NCBI GenBank assembly: GCA_037975125.1
Contig: CM075857.1
Location: 94,854,214-94,918,213, forward strand
Reading direction: 5' to 3'
DNA length: 64,000 bases
DNA from: Latrodectus hesperus
Taxonomy: Eukaryota > Arthropoda > Arachnida > Araneae > Theridiidae
The translations under genes and the position numbers were made by a program. Shown here in pieces: positions 45,333 through 56,713 of the stretch; position 1 is the first letter of the stretch; each line of letters starts with the position of its first letter. The notes below the pieces were generated by a model. That model saw nothing but the letters and a program-made list of their open reading frames with translations, was not told where the DNA came from and did no database searches.

Positions 45333-47722
45333 TTCCATTATAGAAAAAAGTCAAGTTTGAATAATAGAATATTTCTGTTTTGATGTTACTGTTTATAACA
45401 TAAAACTAAAGGAAAGTTTATATGGGTTTATATAATTTTTTTATTTTCGATTACTTTAAGACAGTTATTTAAAAACGTCATTAATCAATGTTAATAACTC
45501 ATTTTGAATTAAAATATTCACAATCGTATCTTTCTAAAGCTTATAAAAAATAACATTTTAGTTCGGAGAAAATAAAATATTTTCGTAATAACTTGAATTC
45601 TTGAGGCAATTAATCATCAATCTTATGCAAAACTTGTATTCGAGTTATAAAAATCATCCAATTTTTAGCACCAACCATTTAGAAATTAAAATAAATCTTC
45701 TTTTAAGCCAAAATGGAAATGTGTTTCATTCCCAGCATTCCAGAGTCAAGATGTCCGCCGACATTACGAACGCATTTCTGAACATCTAAAATTGCTTTTA
45801 AAACAGGCTTTTCCGTTGCTAAATCTTTGATTATTAATGGCTCGCCAGACAGGCAGAGCGTGAATTGAGAAAGTAAGCTCTTTCCCTAAAATCCCTCTTC
45901 GTTAATGAGAAGAGAAAAGTTTCGATTCTTGCTCCGAAACTTTAATGGTATAAGCGATCGTCTGCTTTGGAACATTATTAATCAGTTTGTGCATTGAAGA
46001 AAAGCAGAGGAGCTTCTGTTGCCAGATTTGCTGTATTGATATTACATTAAAATTTTCTAACTCTTCTTTTAGCGTTGCCAGATCGATTATGGCGTTAGTC
46101 ATTTGCTTGTTATTTTTTCTTCCAGCATAGAGAAAAATTTTGCTTTCTATGAATGAAAAAGAATTTTTAATTTGAGTTGGAATGATTAAGTGTTTTACAG
46201 GAGTTGACTGTTTAATATTTATGAAAAAAAATATAGTTCATATCCAAGAGTAATTTACTGGAGGGAAATGAATTTCAATAATTTACCTTTTTTTTCTCTA
46301 TGAGAAAAAAAAGGTAAATTATTTGTAATTAAAAACAATCATAAAGCAAATGAAATAAATGCACTCATTTCAATTTTGTGTCTTAGTTTTAAGATTTTAT
46401 TTATTATTAAAAATTCATTGAATTCTAATTTCCATTTTCATTTTCTTTACAGTTACTATCAAATTAAAGAGACATTTATAATTTATTTTTATAAACATGT
46501 CAAACATAATTTCATATTATATATTATCAGTTATGTTTATAAATTATATAAAAAAATGTGCACACCTAAAGATTATTTTTAATAATTCTAAGGTAATAAA
46601 CATGGGTGAACATTAAGCAATAAAAATATTTAACTTAACATAATTAGGTAAATATAAAAAATATGCTTTTAAGAAAGCACATTAAAATATGTATATATAA
46701 ACAATTATAATTTGCCTAATAACTTAGTATTCATGTTGTCTAAAAAGATAACATAAGACCCCTGAATTTACCATCAGGTTTTGAATCGCTGTCATGGTGG
46801 CAGTATTCAGGTTTTGAGGAGTAGTAGAAGATGCATATTTCTAGTATGCATTTTGTTTTATCAAATTGGCATATCTCCTTTAATAATAGGATAGGTAACA
46901 TATGATGCACGTCTCAACCGCCATTTGTTCCAATAGTTAGTAACTTAATCAGCTGTCATTACATTTCTGATGTGTTTAGGCCGTAGTTATGTCCAATCTT
47001 AAAAGATTCGACAATGCTGTGTTTCAGCATATATTTGAATATTTTATGTATCTTCCTTAGTGCATAAGATATTCAACTTTTCGTCATCAGTGCATTCTCT
47101 TGATCTTTTAGGCATTAAAAATACTTAGTGCTGCCAAGTGACTGGAACATCACCATTCTCTAATTACTATGATAAATGGGTTGTTACATAGTTCTAACTC
47201 TTCATGGATTGCTACACCAGTAGGAGTCTTTTCATCTCTCCATACCTGATTAGATAAGTGCTGTTATTGTTGACAAATGCGACTGTTCTAGGTACTAACA
47301 TGTCTGGTTTATAGAATGATGTTGAGGATGTGTGCATGAAGCCTCAGGTGCAGCATGTTCCCATTCTGACTGATGAGCATATTGAAATCAGACAAATGTG
47401 GGTATTCACTTCTGCTTTCTGCACTCATATTAGAATGAATGGGCATTTGGGTATTTTCCCGTTAACGGCATGTTGGGCTTGTCATAACTATGAAAGGTCG
47501 TTTGAGAAAATGGGAATCAGAGGATCTGTAAATACCTAATGCCTTAGGCCAATGATTTTAGCTTATGCCTTAAGCCAATGAGTATCTAATAAAAATATAA
47601 AAACTTTATTACATTTATTGTCAGACACATAAGATTCATATAAATTTTGGCATATATAAGCTATTCTGACAATTTAAAAATTTGACATCAAATTGATAAT
47701 TTAATTATTTTTGAATTTTCTT
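45333..47722. other. spacer with two GC-richer patches
   Basis: 45715-46110 is GC-richer, with several TTAATG/CATTAA motifs, and could be a regulatory segment. About 46750-47560 has composition unlike its surroundings, a minus-strand start MPKRSRECTDDEKLNIL that soon meets a stop, and a 17-base direct repeat (ATGCCTTAGGCCAATGA-like, 47541 and 47567). It may be an old mobile-element remnant, unidentified. Confidence 0.35.
46277..46323. repeat. perfect 22-bp-arm, 3-base-loop palindrome
   Basis: 46277-46298 and 46302-46323 are exact reverse complements around TAT. The arms include an 8-base T (A) run flanked by TTTACC/GGTAAA. It would form a very tight cruciform or RNA hairpin. Confidence 0.9.
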
Positions 47723-47733
47723 CCTGTGATAAT

Positions 47734-48319
47734 CTTCTTCTTCTTCAATTGGCCTGACAGCCCAGGGTGGGCCTTTGCCTTCCTCAGAAGTGCGTACCAA
47801 GACCACCTATTTTTGGATAAGGTCATCCAGTTTGTCACTTTTAGTGTTTTTAAGTCGTTTTCAAGGCAGTCACGCCATCGGAGTTTCGGTCATCCTCTTC
47901 TTCTGGTGCCAATGGGGCGAGCCAAGAAAATTTTTTTCGTCAACCGATTGTCGTTCATCCGGCTCAAATGTCCTGCCCATTTTAATCTCTGTATTGAGAT
48001 AAATTTAACAATATCTGGTTCTTTATATAGTTTATAGAGCTCAGAATGAGTTCTTCTTCGCCATGTATTCTCACATTTTATTCCACCAAAGATGCTTCTT
48101 AAAGTTTTTCTTTCAGAAAATGGAGATGGTTTCTTTGTCCCTCTCAGTCAATGTCCACGTTTCAGATGAGTAAGTGAGAATAGGCCGAATCAAGCATTTG
48201 TATATCAAAATTTTTGTTTTTCGACTGACGAAAGTAGATTTTAGGTACTTTTTTAAGCCGAAAAAGCATCGGTTAGCAGCTGTAACCCTGCTGCGGATCT
48301 CAGGTGCGATGTTGTTGGA
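47734..48319 (-). mobile_element. 5'-truncated LINE 3' end with (GAA)n tail
   Basis: On the minus strand broken frames give SETWTL, LYKEPDIVKFISIQRLKWAGH, RRRG.PKLRWRDCLENDLKTLK and NRWSWYALLRKAKAHPGL. These are the C-terminal motifs known downstream of the reverse transcriptase domain in endonuclease-type LINEs. It ends GAAGAAGAAGAAG. CCTGTGATAAT flanks it at 47723-47733 and 48320-48330 without mismatch. Confidence 0.85.
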
Positions 48320-48330
48320 CCTGTGATAAT

Positions 48331-50141
48331 TATCTGAATTTATTTTTCAAATTTTCTTTAAGAATCACAGATTCTGAAAATTCTTTAAGTAGCTCACGTT
48401 TTTTTTTTTTGGTTTTTTTATTGGTTTAAAATATCCCTGACACCAGCAATGTTCCACCCACATCACATCGTATTGAGACGGCATCGTAAATCCCACTTGT
48501 CGACGAATTTGCTGCCTGCCTCCAAATCACATTCTTCGAGAGGCAGCAAACAAGGCGAAGTTCACCATCGAAAGTCTGAGAATAATGTCGAAGTTTATTT
48601 TGTTAATAAAACGATTTCTCATATAAGGAGCAAAACATCGGTTTGATAAGCCCTTTTCCATTGATTCAATTCATTAGCACATGAACAACAGAACAGCAGA
48701 AAAAGCAAAATGAAAAAGACAGGACAAAACATTCACTTTATGGATAGTTTAAATCATCAAGAACGATTTAAATTTTTAAAAATTTCATTAATTAATAGAT
48801 ATTTATTTATTACATTACATATATTCAGACTTGTATGCTTGATTCTTGAGATCCGCTTGTAAGTCTTCGTCGATAATAGGACAAATAGCACAATAACAGA
48901 TGTACAACCACAGAAGAATAACGAAGAAAACACCCAGGGCCACGGTGGGAATCGAACCCACACTCCTACGCTTTCAAGCGATTAGCGGTGATGCTTTAGA
49001 CCACTCAGCCACGGAGAGCCCTTAATTAATAGTATCTTAAATGGATATTTATAAACAATCTCGTCTGAATCATAAGGCTATTGCTTTGCTTACGCCAACA
49101 TTAAAAATTTTCTTTTTATTGATATTGCTGTAAATAATAAAAATCAGCTTTATAAAACATAGATTCACAAAAATTTTGTTAAATTACTTTTTTTTTTCAA
49201 TGTGTTAGTTACATTTGTTGGGGTGGAGATTCTTGACAGTTTTATAGGTTTTCTTTCTATACCACACGTGAATTCACAACCTATTATCTATGAAACATTT
49301 TCTCAAGTATCGTTTGTCTATTAAAGGAGTATCTTACAGCAACCTTCATTTGTTATATTATCCAATCTTTATTTTTTTAGACGAAGGGTTAAACTAAAAT
49401 AAGATACATTTAAAAATAAATCTATCTTTCTAGGAACAAATATAATGTAAAGTAGCATGCAACATTACGCTATAGATCTCCCTTGCTGACAGAAACAACA
49501 ACTAATAACAGCTATTACAGCAGAAGATAAAAAAATTAAGAAAACAAACACGACATGAAATGTTGGGCTCCATTAATTAAAAACCACTCAGTACAATCCT
49601 TTCTTTCGTGTTCATCACTAATTAACCAGCATTCAAGAAATAATGAGATGACTAAAGCCCATCATTTGATGCATCGAGGATTCCAAATTCAGCTGGGATA
49701 TCACCCCAAATGCAGCATGAAACCAACCCATCAGCGTCCCTGGTATTAAGTGTCTTCGGGGGGTGCTGTTCTAATGAATACAACACCCACACCGGAGAGG
49801 TAATAGTTGGGTTTTAGAAGAGGCAGTGCTTTCGAATCGCTGTCTGCGAAATTGCTTCTGATGCGCCCATGTCACTGAATTCCTCAGGAGATGCCCTGCC
49901 CATCGCAACCGGGAATAACCCCCTGATCACTTGTGAGTCGTTTCGGTATCGCGTTACTCAAGTCCGAATTTCGACGTTCGCTGCACTAATACCGTCATTT
50001 CTGTTGAAGATAATGGGGTGATTGGGAACGGTTGTTTGCTTAAATGGAAATAAAATCCAAGTAAGGCATTGCCTAGTGTGAAATTGAGATTTGTTCTTGA
50101 ATGTAATTTATGCCAACGCAAATTGACATTAAAGCTTTAGT
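48331..50141. other. spacer with GC-richer patches around a tRNA-Ser-like SINE
   Basis: 48440-48650 and 49640-50030 are GC-richer, with no recognisable frame or repeat partner. Other parts are AT-rich. Confidence 0.4.
48850..49022 (-). mobile_element. tRNA-Ser-like SINE
   Basis: The minus-strand head GCTCTCCGTGGCTGAGTGG, the CCGCTAATCGC segment and GGGTTCGATTCCCAC look like a serine-type tRNA with a long variable arm. The two acceptor-stem halves do not pair, and about 90 more bases of non-tRNA sequence follow, so this is a SINE head rather than a tRNA gene. Confidence 0.65.
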
Positions 50142-50153
50142 GAGGGAGACAGT

Positions 50154-50607
50154 CATTAGACCAATCGTTACATATGGCGGAGAAACATGGACATTGAATG
50201 TAAGGAACTCGGAATATATTAGAATTTTTGAGCGTAAAATTTTAAGGAAAATCTGTGGACCAAGGCTTGAAAATATAGTATGGATCAGAAGAAATAATAA
50301 AGAATGAATGCACCTAGTGAGAAACAAAGACATAGTGATATTCATTAAAGCACAAAGAATACGGTGACTTGACCACGTACACCGCAGGGATGAAACAATA
50401 TCATAAAAAGGATAACAAAGGGTAAATTATTCACTAGCAAGAAGAAGGGGAGACCCAGAGAAACATGGATTGATAATGTGGAAAAGGACCTGGAGACCAT
50501 GAAGATAAGGAATTGGAAAAACATGGCTCTGAAGCGGGAAAAGTGGAAGGAGGTTGTATTGGAGGCTGAGGCCTGCATAGGGCTGTGACGCCAGTTAAGA
50601 AGAAGAA
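50154..50607 (+). mobile_element. 5'-truncated LINE 3' end with (GAA)n tail, second copy
   Basis: Plus-strand frames read VIRPIVTYGGETWTL, FERKILRKICGP, then after stops GRPRETWIDNVEKDLETM and LKREKWKEVVLEAEACIGL. This is the same LINE C-terminal region as at 47.7 kb, ending AAGAAGAAGAAG. GAGGGAGACAGT occurs at 50142-50153 and 50608-50619, marking truncation and insertion limits. Confidence 0.85.
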
Positions 50608-50619
50608 GAGGGAGACAGT

Positions 50620-51101
50620 AATAATAATCCTGATTTGGAAGATTCTTGGCGAATTTGGCATCATCAGCAAATTGTAGCCGATGAGTTGACAAACCAAATT
50701 GAAAATCCAGATTAACAGATTATAAATACATTTTGTCTAATTTCATTTCTTAAGCTAATTATAACAGCATATCAAACAATGTGTACTTGTCAAGAGAAAT
50801 GTTACACGTTCTACTAACTTGTTTTAAGATCTCGCTAAAAAAAAAAGGGAATGATGTCATTTTTTCTTTTCACACTATACACACCTTTTCAAATACATTC
50901 AACCAATCGGCATGTCCTTAATAAATGAGTGATTTAAAATGAGCTGGGATAAACTCATTTTTCCCATTTAAAATCAAAACTTTGGATTTTTGATAAAGTT
51001 ATTCTGAATAAAAAAAAAGTCTTTGTTTTTTACAATAATGATAAAAAAAAGTCATTATAGTTAACGTTGTGTCTCCAAATTATTCTGGATACTTGTAATG
51101 T
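50620..51101. other. AT-rich spacer
   Basis: Nothing recognised between the LINE fragment and the family D SINE. Confidence 0.5.
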
Positions 51102-51115
51102 AAAGAGTATTACTG

Positions 51116-51394
51116 CCGCTCACCCTCTCTAGTGGTCAGAGTGCCTGACTACGGATAGAGAGGTCCTGGGTTCGAATCCCGGTTCGGGCATGAAAGTACT
51201 TTCTCTCTCTATCTATCCTGTCTTTGTCCTTTCTTTGTATAAATGAGGTGTGAATGGTTGCCTACCCTATAAACGGGTCCCCATTGCATGTGTGTACTGA
51301 GGAAGTCGGACTCCACACCAAAATAGGGTTCAGTTGAAAAAGTGGAGCAGCGCACCCCATATTGACAGCCTTACTGGCACACGACAACAACAAC
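51116..51394 (+). mobile_element. tRNA-derived SINE, family D, young copy with perfect 14-bp target duplication
   Basis: It has B box GGTTCGAATCC (51169-51179), the same body as the 38.6 kb copy and a CAACAACAA tail. AAAGAGTATTACTG occurs at 51102-51115 and again at 51395-51408 without a mismatch, which marks the insertion limits and suggests a recent insertion. Confidence 0.9.
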
Positions 51395-51699
51395 AAAGAG
51401 TATTACTGGATTAAGAATCCAACTGCTATTTTTTTCACTCTCTAAACCGGTTAACATACTATAGTTCCACCTTGTAATTTTGAAGCATAGAAAATGTGAT
51501 GAAAGTTTCAATTAAACTGAGTACTTCCATACCAACAACTTAATTACATTCTGTGCATGTATAATATCATTATTCTATGATTACTCGATGATCAGTTTAT
51601 GTGAGTTTGGAAGCAAAGAAATATCCATGCGAAGATAAGATTGTTATCGTGGGACATAATCAAGTGAAGAACGCTATACGAATGGACCTCTTTCCTGAA

Positions 51700-51860
51700 T
51701 TTGGATATCTCATCACACCATTGAAGAGACTATAAATTCTAGGAAAATTTAGTCTGCATGGTCTCTATGAATACAATGCTCTTTGGCTGTATCGGGTATC
51801 GAACCCTCAATTTATTAATTGACACAAGAGCTTAACCTTCACTAAACTAGGACAATGTCT
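51700..51860 (-). mobile_element. degenerate tRNA-SINE
   Basis: Reverse B box GGTATCGAACCC near 51798, then the reversed A-box region (CTTAACCTTCACTAAACTAGG). The body is unclear and the left limit is a guess. Confidence 0.4.
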
Positions 51861-52228
51861 TTGTGATTATATTTTATTTAAAAAAATTTAAAAACAATAT
51901 TATATTTTTACATTCATTATTAATAATACAATTGATATTATAGTTAATTTATGTGGAATTTAATATGATTTCGTATCACATTTTCTTGTACAAAATATTA
52001 CCAATTTTGTTAAAGGGTTAACATACTAAAAATAATTTGATTTGTGTGTTTTATTTGTTCCTTCAATCATTTCACTTCCAAGTTAAAGACTGTAAATCTG
52101 AGCGACATTTAAATCTCCATCAACCCATTATCAAGGTATCTGACTTTAAGTGTATGGTTTGATTATTGGTCTAATGTTACCTTTCACATACGTTCGCTAA
52201 TTCCAAAGTTTTTTTTTTTTAAATTTAA

Positions 52229-52372
52229 TGGGTTTGATTCCCACTTTTGAGGGAGGATTCCCCATACCATTACAAATCTCCTCCTCATAGTGGGAATCAA
52301 ACCCAAGATTTATTAAATCATAGACTGGAATACTAGCCACTCAACTACCAGTACAGCTACGAGAGTGTCCAA
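52229..52372 (-). mobile_element. tRNA-SINE head with an inverted B-box duplication
   Basis: 52229-52244 and 52290-52305 are perfect 16-bp inverted repeats, each carrying the B-box-like TGGGTTTGATTCCCAC, around a 45-base spacer. The right arm continues into a minus-strand tRNA-like head ending near 52370 (reverse of GTACTGGTAGTTGAGTGG). Confidence 0.55.
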
Positions 52373-53234
52373 TTCATACAATAAATTTATCCACTGGATA
52401 ATTAATTTCGGATTTACAAAATGATAATATTTTTGTTTTGTTTTAACTTCCTACACTGTTTTGAATATATTATCATCCGATAATGTCTGTTTTTATTGTT
52501 TTTTTTAAATATATGATTATGTTTAATTATTATTGTATTTCGCTCGTCCCTTTACAATTACATGAAAAATAATTTGATTTACTTCTTTTATGATATGATT
52601 TTTACTGTGTGTGAACAGTGTTAAATAAAATCTTAAAACATTAATTATTTACCACTGAAATCTCATACCAATACAAGTTTTTATTTAATTTTTGACTAAT
52701 ATATTAGAATGCCATGCAGTTAAGCTTAGTTAAATAGTTTAGTTATTTGGAAACGAAATTTTTGGCCGAATAAAAGAATTATAACCGAAAATTTAAGAGT
52801 AAAACCAATTATATGATCTATATTAATACATGTTGAGAACTCTCTTTCATGGTTATTTGGTTTCTAAAATTAATTAAATATTTACATGCATCTTATTATT
52901 TATTAAATCAGTTTCTCAATTATAAAATAAATTCCATTATTCACTTTTAGATTTAGTGGCTACTTTTAGCCAATTCTTAAATATTTTGAATCTTTCCAAA
53001 ACTGAATAAAGTTTAATTATTTTCGTTCATTTTAAAATGAACATATTTATAGCTATTTGTGTGAAAAAAAGCTAATGAATTCTCCAATGTATAGAAGCAC
53101 CATCATCAAGAAGATTAATATTTCTTGTGGAATAAGACAAGTAAAAAAAAGATGTTTTATAACAGTGATAGAGATTTAATAAACTCAAGCTAGATTTGGG
53201 GACACAACGTATTAATGAAACAACGTATGTTTCC

Positions 53235-54130
53235 AAGAATCGACATCAATTCTTGATGACATAGTCATCCATCAAGTAGAAGTGCCAAAACTAACGTTGA
53301 CATTAACTCGTCCCATTCAAGGGCCATAGAAGTGCGGCACATTCTATGGGCTCCTTCGATATCTCTGGACATAAAATCTATGGCGACGACACATTTTCTC
53401 CATTGTCCATCCCATTTCCAACGGTCCACGCACTCCAGATTAATGGCCATTCATCCATTTTACTGTTATTGCCGACATGTGGTGAAAACAACCCAACTGA
53501 AAGACTCCCGTATGGAAATCTTTCACGGGGGGTGGATAACCCCTACCGACGGTGTCTAATAAAAAAAGCAAATTCATTTCACTCTGTGTATACATTTCGA
53601 CTAAGCCTAAAAGAAGCATTATCAAAGGCGTACCCTCGAACACAAAAGCTTCTGCAAGGTGCCTCCTGAAGACGATGCAACACCTGTTTGCCTAAAAGAT
53701 CAAGCCTCTGGGGGCCTCCTTTGTGGGGGTCGTCTGGATTTTTTTTTATTAGGTCGTAATTTCGCAGGGTGTGCGTGTGAAGTCTTATTGAATCAGTTTC
53801 GACGTGTAAGGCTCATTTTGGACGGGCGAGGGCTTTATTTTGTGAGGGCCTATTGTTTGGCGAGTGAAAGATTTAAGATGTTGGAGCAGTACTCGAAGAA
53901 TTGTTTGGGGACGAAGGATATTGCCAGGATGAATGACGCTGGCGGAAGTCATCGTCGGGAGATTGGACATAAATTTGAGTATCGTCTTCAGGGTGTAGTG
54001 TATTTTATGACGTTTGCCTTTTGGGAGGGGGTAGAAGCGAGGGAGGAGAATTTGTGTTTGCTGTCTTTTGCTTTGGAGCCAAAATTCTCCAATCGTCTTT
54101 TGCCTCGAAGAAATTGGTTCATTTGAAATA
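53235..54130 (+). other. GC-rich, G/T-skewed island with an unrecognised 155-codon frame
   Basis: The region is much richer in G and C than the ~30% background. From about 53700 the plus strand is strongly G- and T-rich and C-poor. A frame at 53659-54126 could encode 155 residues starting MPPEDDATPVC. I see no known domain, no signal peptide and no Kozak or splice support. A second frame at 53346-53669 overlaps it. It could be a noncoding regulatory or RNA locus instead. Confidence 0.3.
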
Positions 54131-55139
54131 AAAAAAAGAAATATGATTTGAAATCATCGAACAAATTATCAATGACATAAAATTTTAAAATATGCTACAT
54201 TTTAATATTTAAATTGATCGATTTCCCGTTTAAAGTGAAACGTATGGCTCCTTTCCAACATTTTAATTCTATGAAAAGGGGGAAAACATTGGCGTTAATG
54301 GGAGTCAGACATACCGAAGGATTATTTTGTGATATTGTTTCATTTTGAAATTATATAGTTTGAACTTAAATTCAACTTTTATAATTCAACTATATAGTTG
54401 CGACTTAAATTCAACTTTTGTTATTTTGAGTGAAGCAAGATGACAGAATATTCAAGATAGCGAAGATTAGATGTACCGAACTAATAAATATTATTCAGTT
54501 TGAAATTATAAATAATTTAAGTCTTTTTCTTCAGTATTCTAAGTAAGGGAGAAAAATTAGAAATAGAAATATTAGAATTAAGCAATTCCGAAAGGAAACA
54601 CATTGTTTTATTTTGAAATTATACCTAGAAACTATAACTTACCGTTCCCTTTTGATATATGAAATCAGGAAAAATATAAAAATTTTCGAAATAACCAAAG
54701 TTACCCACACTAAAAATAGTCAGTTTCATACTGAAGTTATACATTGAAAACATAATTTATAGCTACTTTTTAAAACTTCAAAGTTAATGAAAATTCCAAA
54801 AATATTAAAAATAACCAAAACATTAGGAATTAAAAAATTATTATTTTATTTCGGGATATATGAGAAAAATATCGTAAGAACAAAGGTAAAATATAACGTT
54901 CATTATACTATTTTGTTTATATGAGGCTAAAATTGTGTGTTTGTGTGTGATAAAGTAACTGACAAATATGAATAAAATACTTATATAATCATATTTTCAA
55001 TAGAATTAAAGTACTATATGCCAATATTGATATGAATTTATTAGATTTGATGCGCATTATTTTTACGCATGAAATTCTGAATTATATTGAACTTTTAAAT
55101 TTATGTGTTTTGCTATCGCTCAATAATTGTGTATGAATG
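54131..55139. other. AT-rich spacer
   Basis: No element or frame recognised. Confidence 0.5.
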
Positions 55140-55152
55140 ACCAGTAGTGTAT

Positions 55153-55418
55153 GTTGTTGTTGTATGCCAGCTAGGCTGGCAATATGGGGTGCCCTGCTCC
55201 ACTTTTTCAACTGAACCCTATTTTAGTGTGGAGTCCGACTTCCTCAGTACATACATGCCATAGTAACCCGTTTATAGGGTAGGCAACCATTCATACAAAG
55301 AAAGGACAAAGAGAGGATAGATAGAGAGAGAAAGTACATCCATGCCCGAACCGGGATTCGAACCCAAGACCTCCCTATCCGTAGTCAGGCACTCTGACCA
55401 CTAGACAGGGCGGGCGGC
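55153..55418 (-). mobile_element. tRNA-derived SINE, family D, copy 3
   Basis: The plus strand starts with TTGTTGTTG (reverse of the CAA tail) and ends with the tRNA-like head; reverse B box GGATTCGAACC near 55353. Flanks ACCAGTAGTGTAT (55140-55152) and ACCAGAAGTCTAT (55419-55431) match at 11 of 13 bases. Confidence 0.85.
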
Positions 55419-55834
55419 ACCAGAAGTCTATATCTAATACTAATTCTTTTATATACTGGCATTTAAGTAAATGCACTTAAAATTTAGAATTATTTTTACC
55501 AATTACATGGAAGGGGGTGCGAAATCCATTTTTAAAAGATTTCCAAAAGTATTTAAGCTTTTTGTGGGATATTTTGGAAACTGGATATTTGGAGACCATG
55601 CTTTTCATAGACAAAAAAGTGAGGTAAGCTACTTACAAGATTTTAGTCTGAAATATTGTAATAAGAGAATAATGCTTACAGCTAGTAACAATTTATTTTT
55701 CTTAAATAATTTAATATTGATGTGGTAATACTCAGAAACATCAAGATAAGTGTAAGTCAAGAAACAGGAAGTTGGTGATAATCCGAATCCGTATTGATTG
55801 AAAATCTATATAAAATTATTATTTATATAGAACC

Positions 55835-56100
55835 AACCTCTCTTCAGAGGCTGTGGCAACCATCTTCCATGGATAGTGCAAAGGCATGAAAATAGCACCT
55901 GATAACACAAGATCCTATACACCCTGCAGAAACTGTCCATATTCTGAACTTTCACCAGACCCTATTTTTGACTGCCAAGCAATCATTAGATCCCTGTTTC
56001 AACTTGGCGGACACCCTCAAGAGATTCTCTACAGCCTCCAGGCCATAGAACTGGCGACCCTCATACAGAAACATATCTAGGACACGACAACAACAACATT
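55835..56100 (+). mobile_element. LINE 3' end with CCxC..H/D..C zinc-knuckle-like remnant and CAA tail
   Basis: An open frame to 56080 ends PCRNCPYSELSPDPIFDCQA, then ILYSLQAIELATLIQKHI and a stop, followed by GGACACGACAACAACAACA. Cys-x2-Cys followed by SP..IFDC and a short tail is the usual end of one class of arthropod LINE polyproteins (an expectation from family knowledge). The 5' part is missing. The tail resembles that of SINE families D, E and F. Confidence 0.65.
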
Positions 56101-56127
56101 GGTGCTGATGATCCCTCATTTGATGTT

Positions 56128-56712
56128 AACGCCAAAACCTCAAAAATATATCATCTCCCTACCACAGAATTAACTCATTATCAGTTTGCGCTATCATCAC
56201 TTTGGCCAACCTGTCATCATCTCTATGACAATATCACAGACTAAAAATGATATTGACGCCATTCACGCTGAATCCAAAGTCTCTCTAAGGCCACGGTAGC
56301 CTCATTGGCTCGGGCGTCGATTTCATAATCGGAAAGTAATGAGTTCGAATCCAGGCTTAATCAAAGATCCGTCGTGTTTGTAAAAGGTGATTGGGGCTCG
56401 TTATATAGGTTGTGATAGCAATGCTTTCCAGGTAAAATGATACCGTTGGGGGTGGCAGAGCAAGTATCGGGTGTCTTCTGCTTGGTCCCGGCTTCAAAAT
56501 CCCGAAGACTCCACCCGGCTGCTTCTATCTAACTGGTAGAACCCAACTCAGAACTAGGTACAGGGAAGCAAGCTGCTGCAACAACATCAACAACGCCAAA
56601 ATCTCAAAAATATATCATTTCCTTAGTAAAGAATTTATGCTTTAACACTCTAAGTTATCTCTCTATAACCACACGTTTTCATCATCTTTTTTGAAAATAT
56701 TATGAAGAAAAG
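56128..56712. repeat. diverged direct duplication flanking a family F SINE
   Basis: About 56128-56245 and 56592-56712 align (AACGCCAAAA.CTCAAAAAT and ATATCAT.TCC; later TCATCATCT and AATAT), with many substitutions. The second copy begins right after the SINE tail. The alignment is convincing for the first ~35 bases and weaker after that. Confidence 0.5.
56284..56595 (+). mobile_element. tRNA-derived SINE, family F, full copy
   Basis: The head GGCCACGGTAGCCTCATTGG is followed by B box GAGTTCGAATCC, the body TTGGGGGTGGCAGAGCAAG and GTCTTCTGCTTGGTCCC, and a tail CAACAACATCAACAAC. CCAAAGTCTC (56274-56283) and CCAAAATCTC (56596-56605) may be the target duplication. Confidence 0.8.
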
Positions 56713-56713
56713 A

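Noticed and set aside
48938..49022. Possible functional tRNA-Ser gene on the minus strand
   Set aside because: The acceptor-stem halves do not pair and SINE-like sequence continues downstream. It is kept as a SINE head.
50110..50307. 65-aa frame as an independent gene
   Set aside because: Its VIRPIVTYGGETWTL region is a LINE fragment. The upstream codons are host sequence duplicated at the insertion site.
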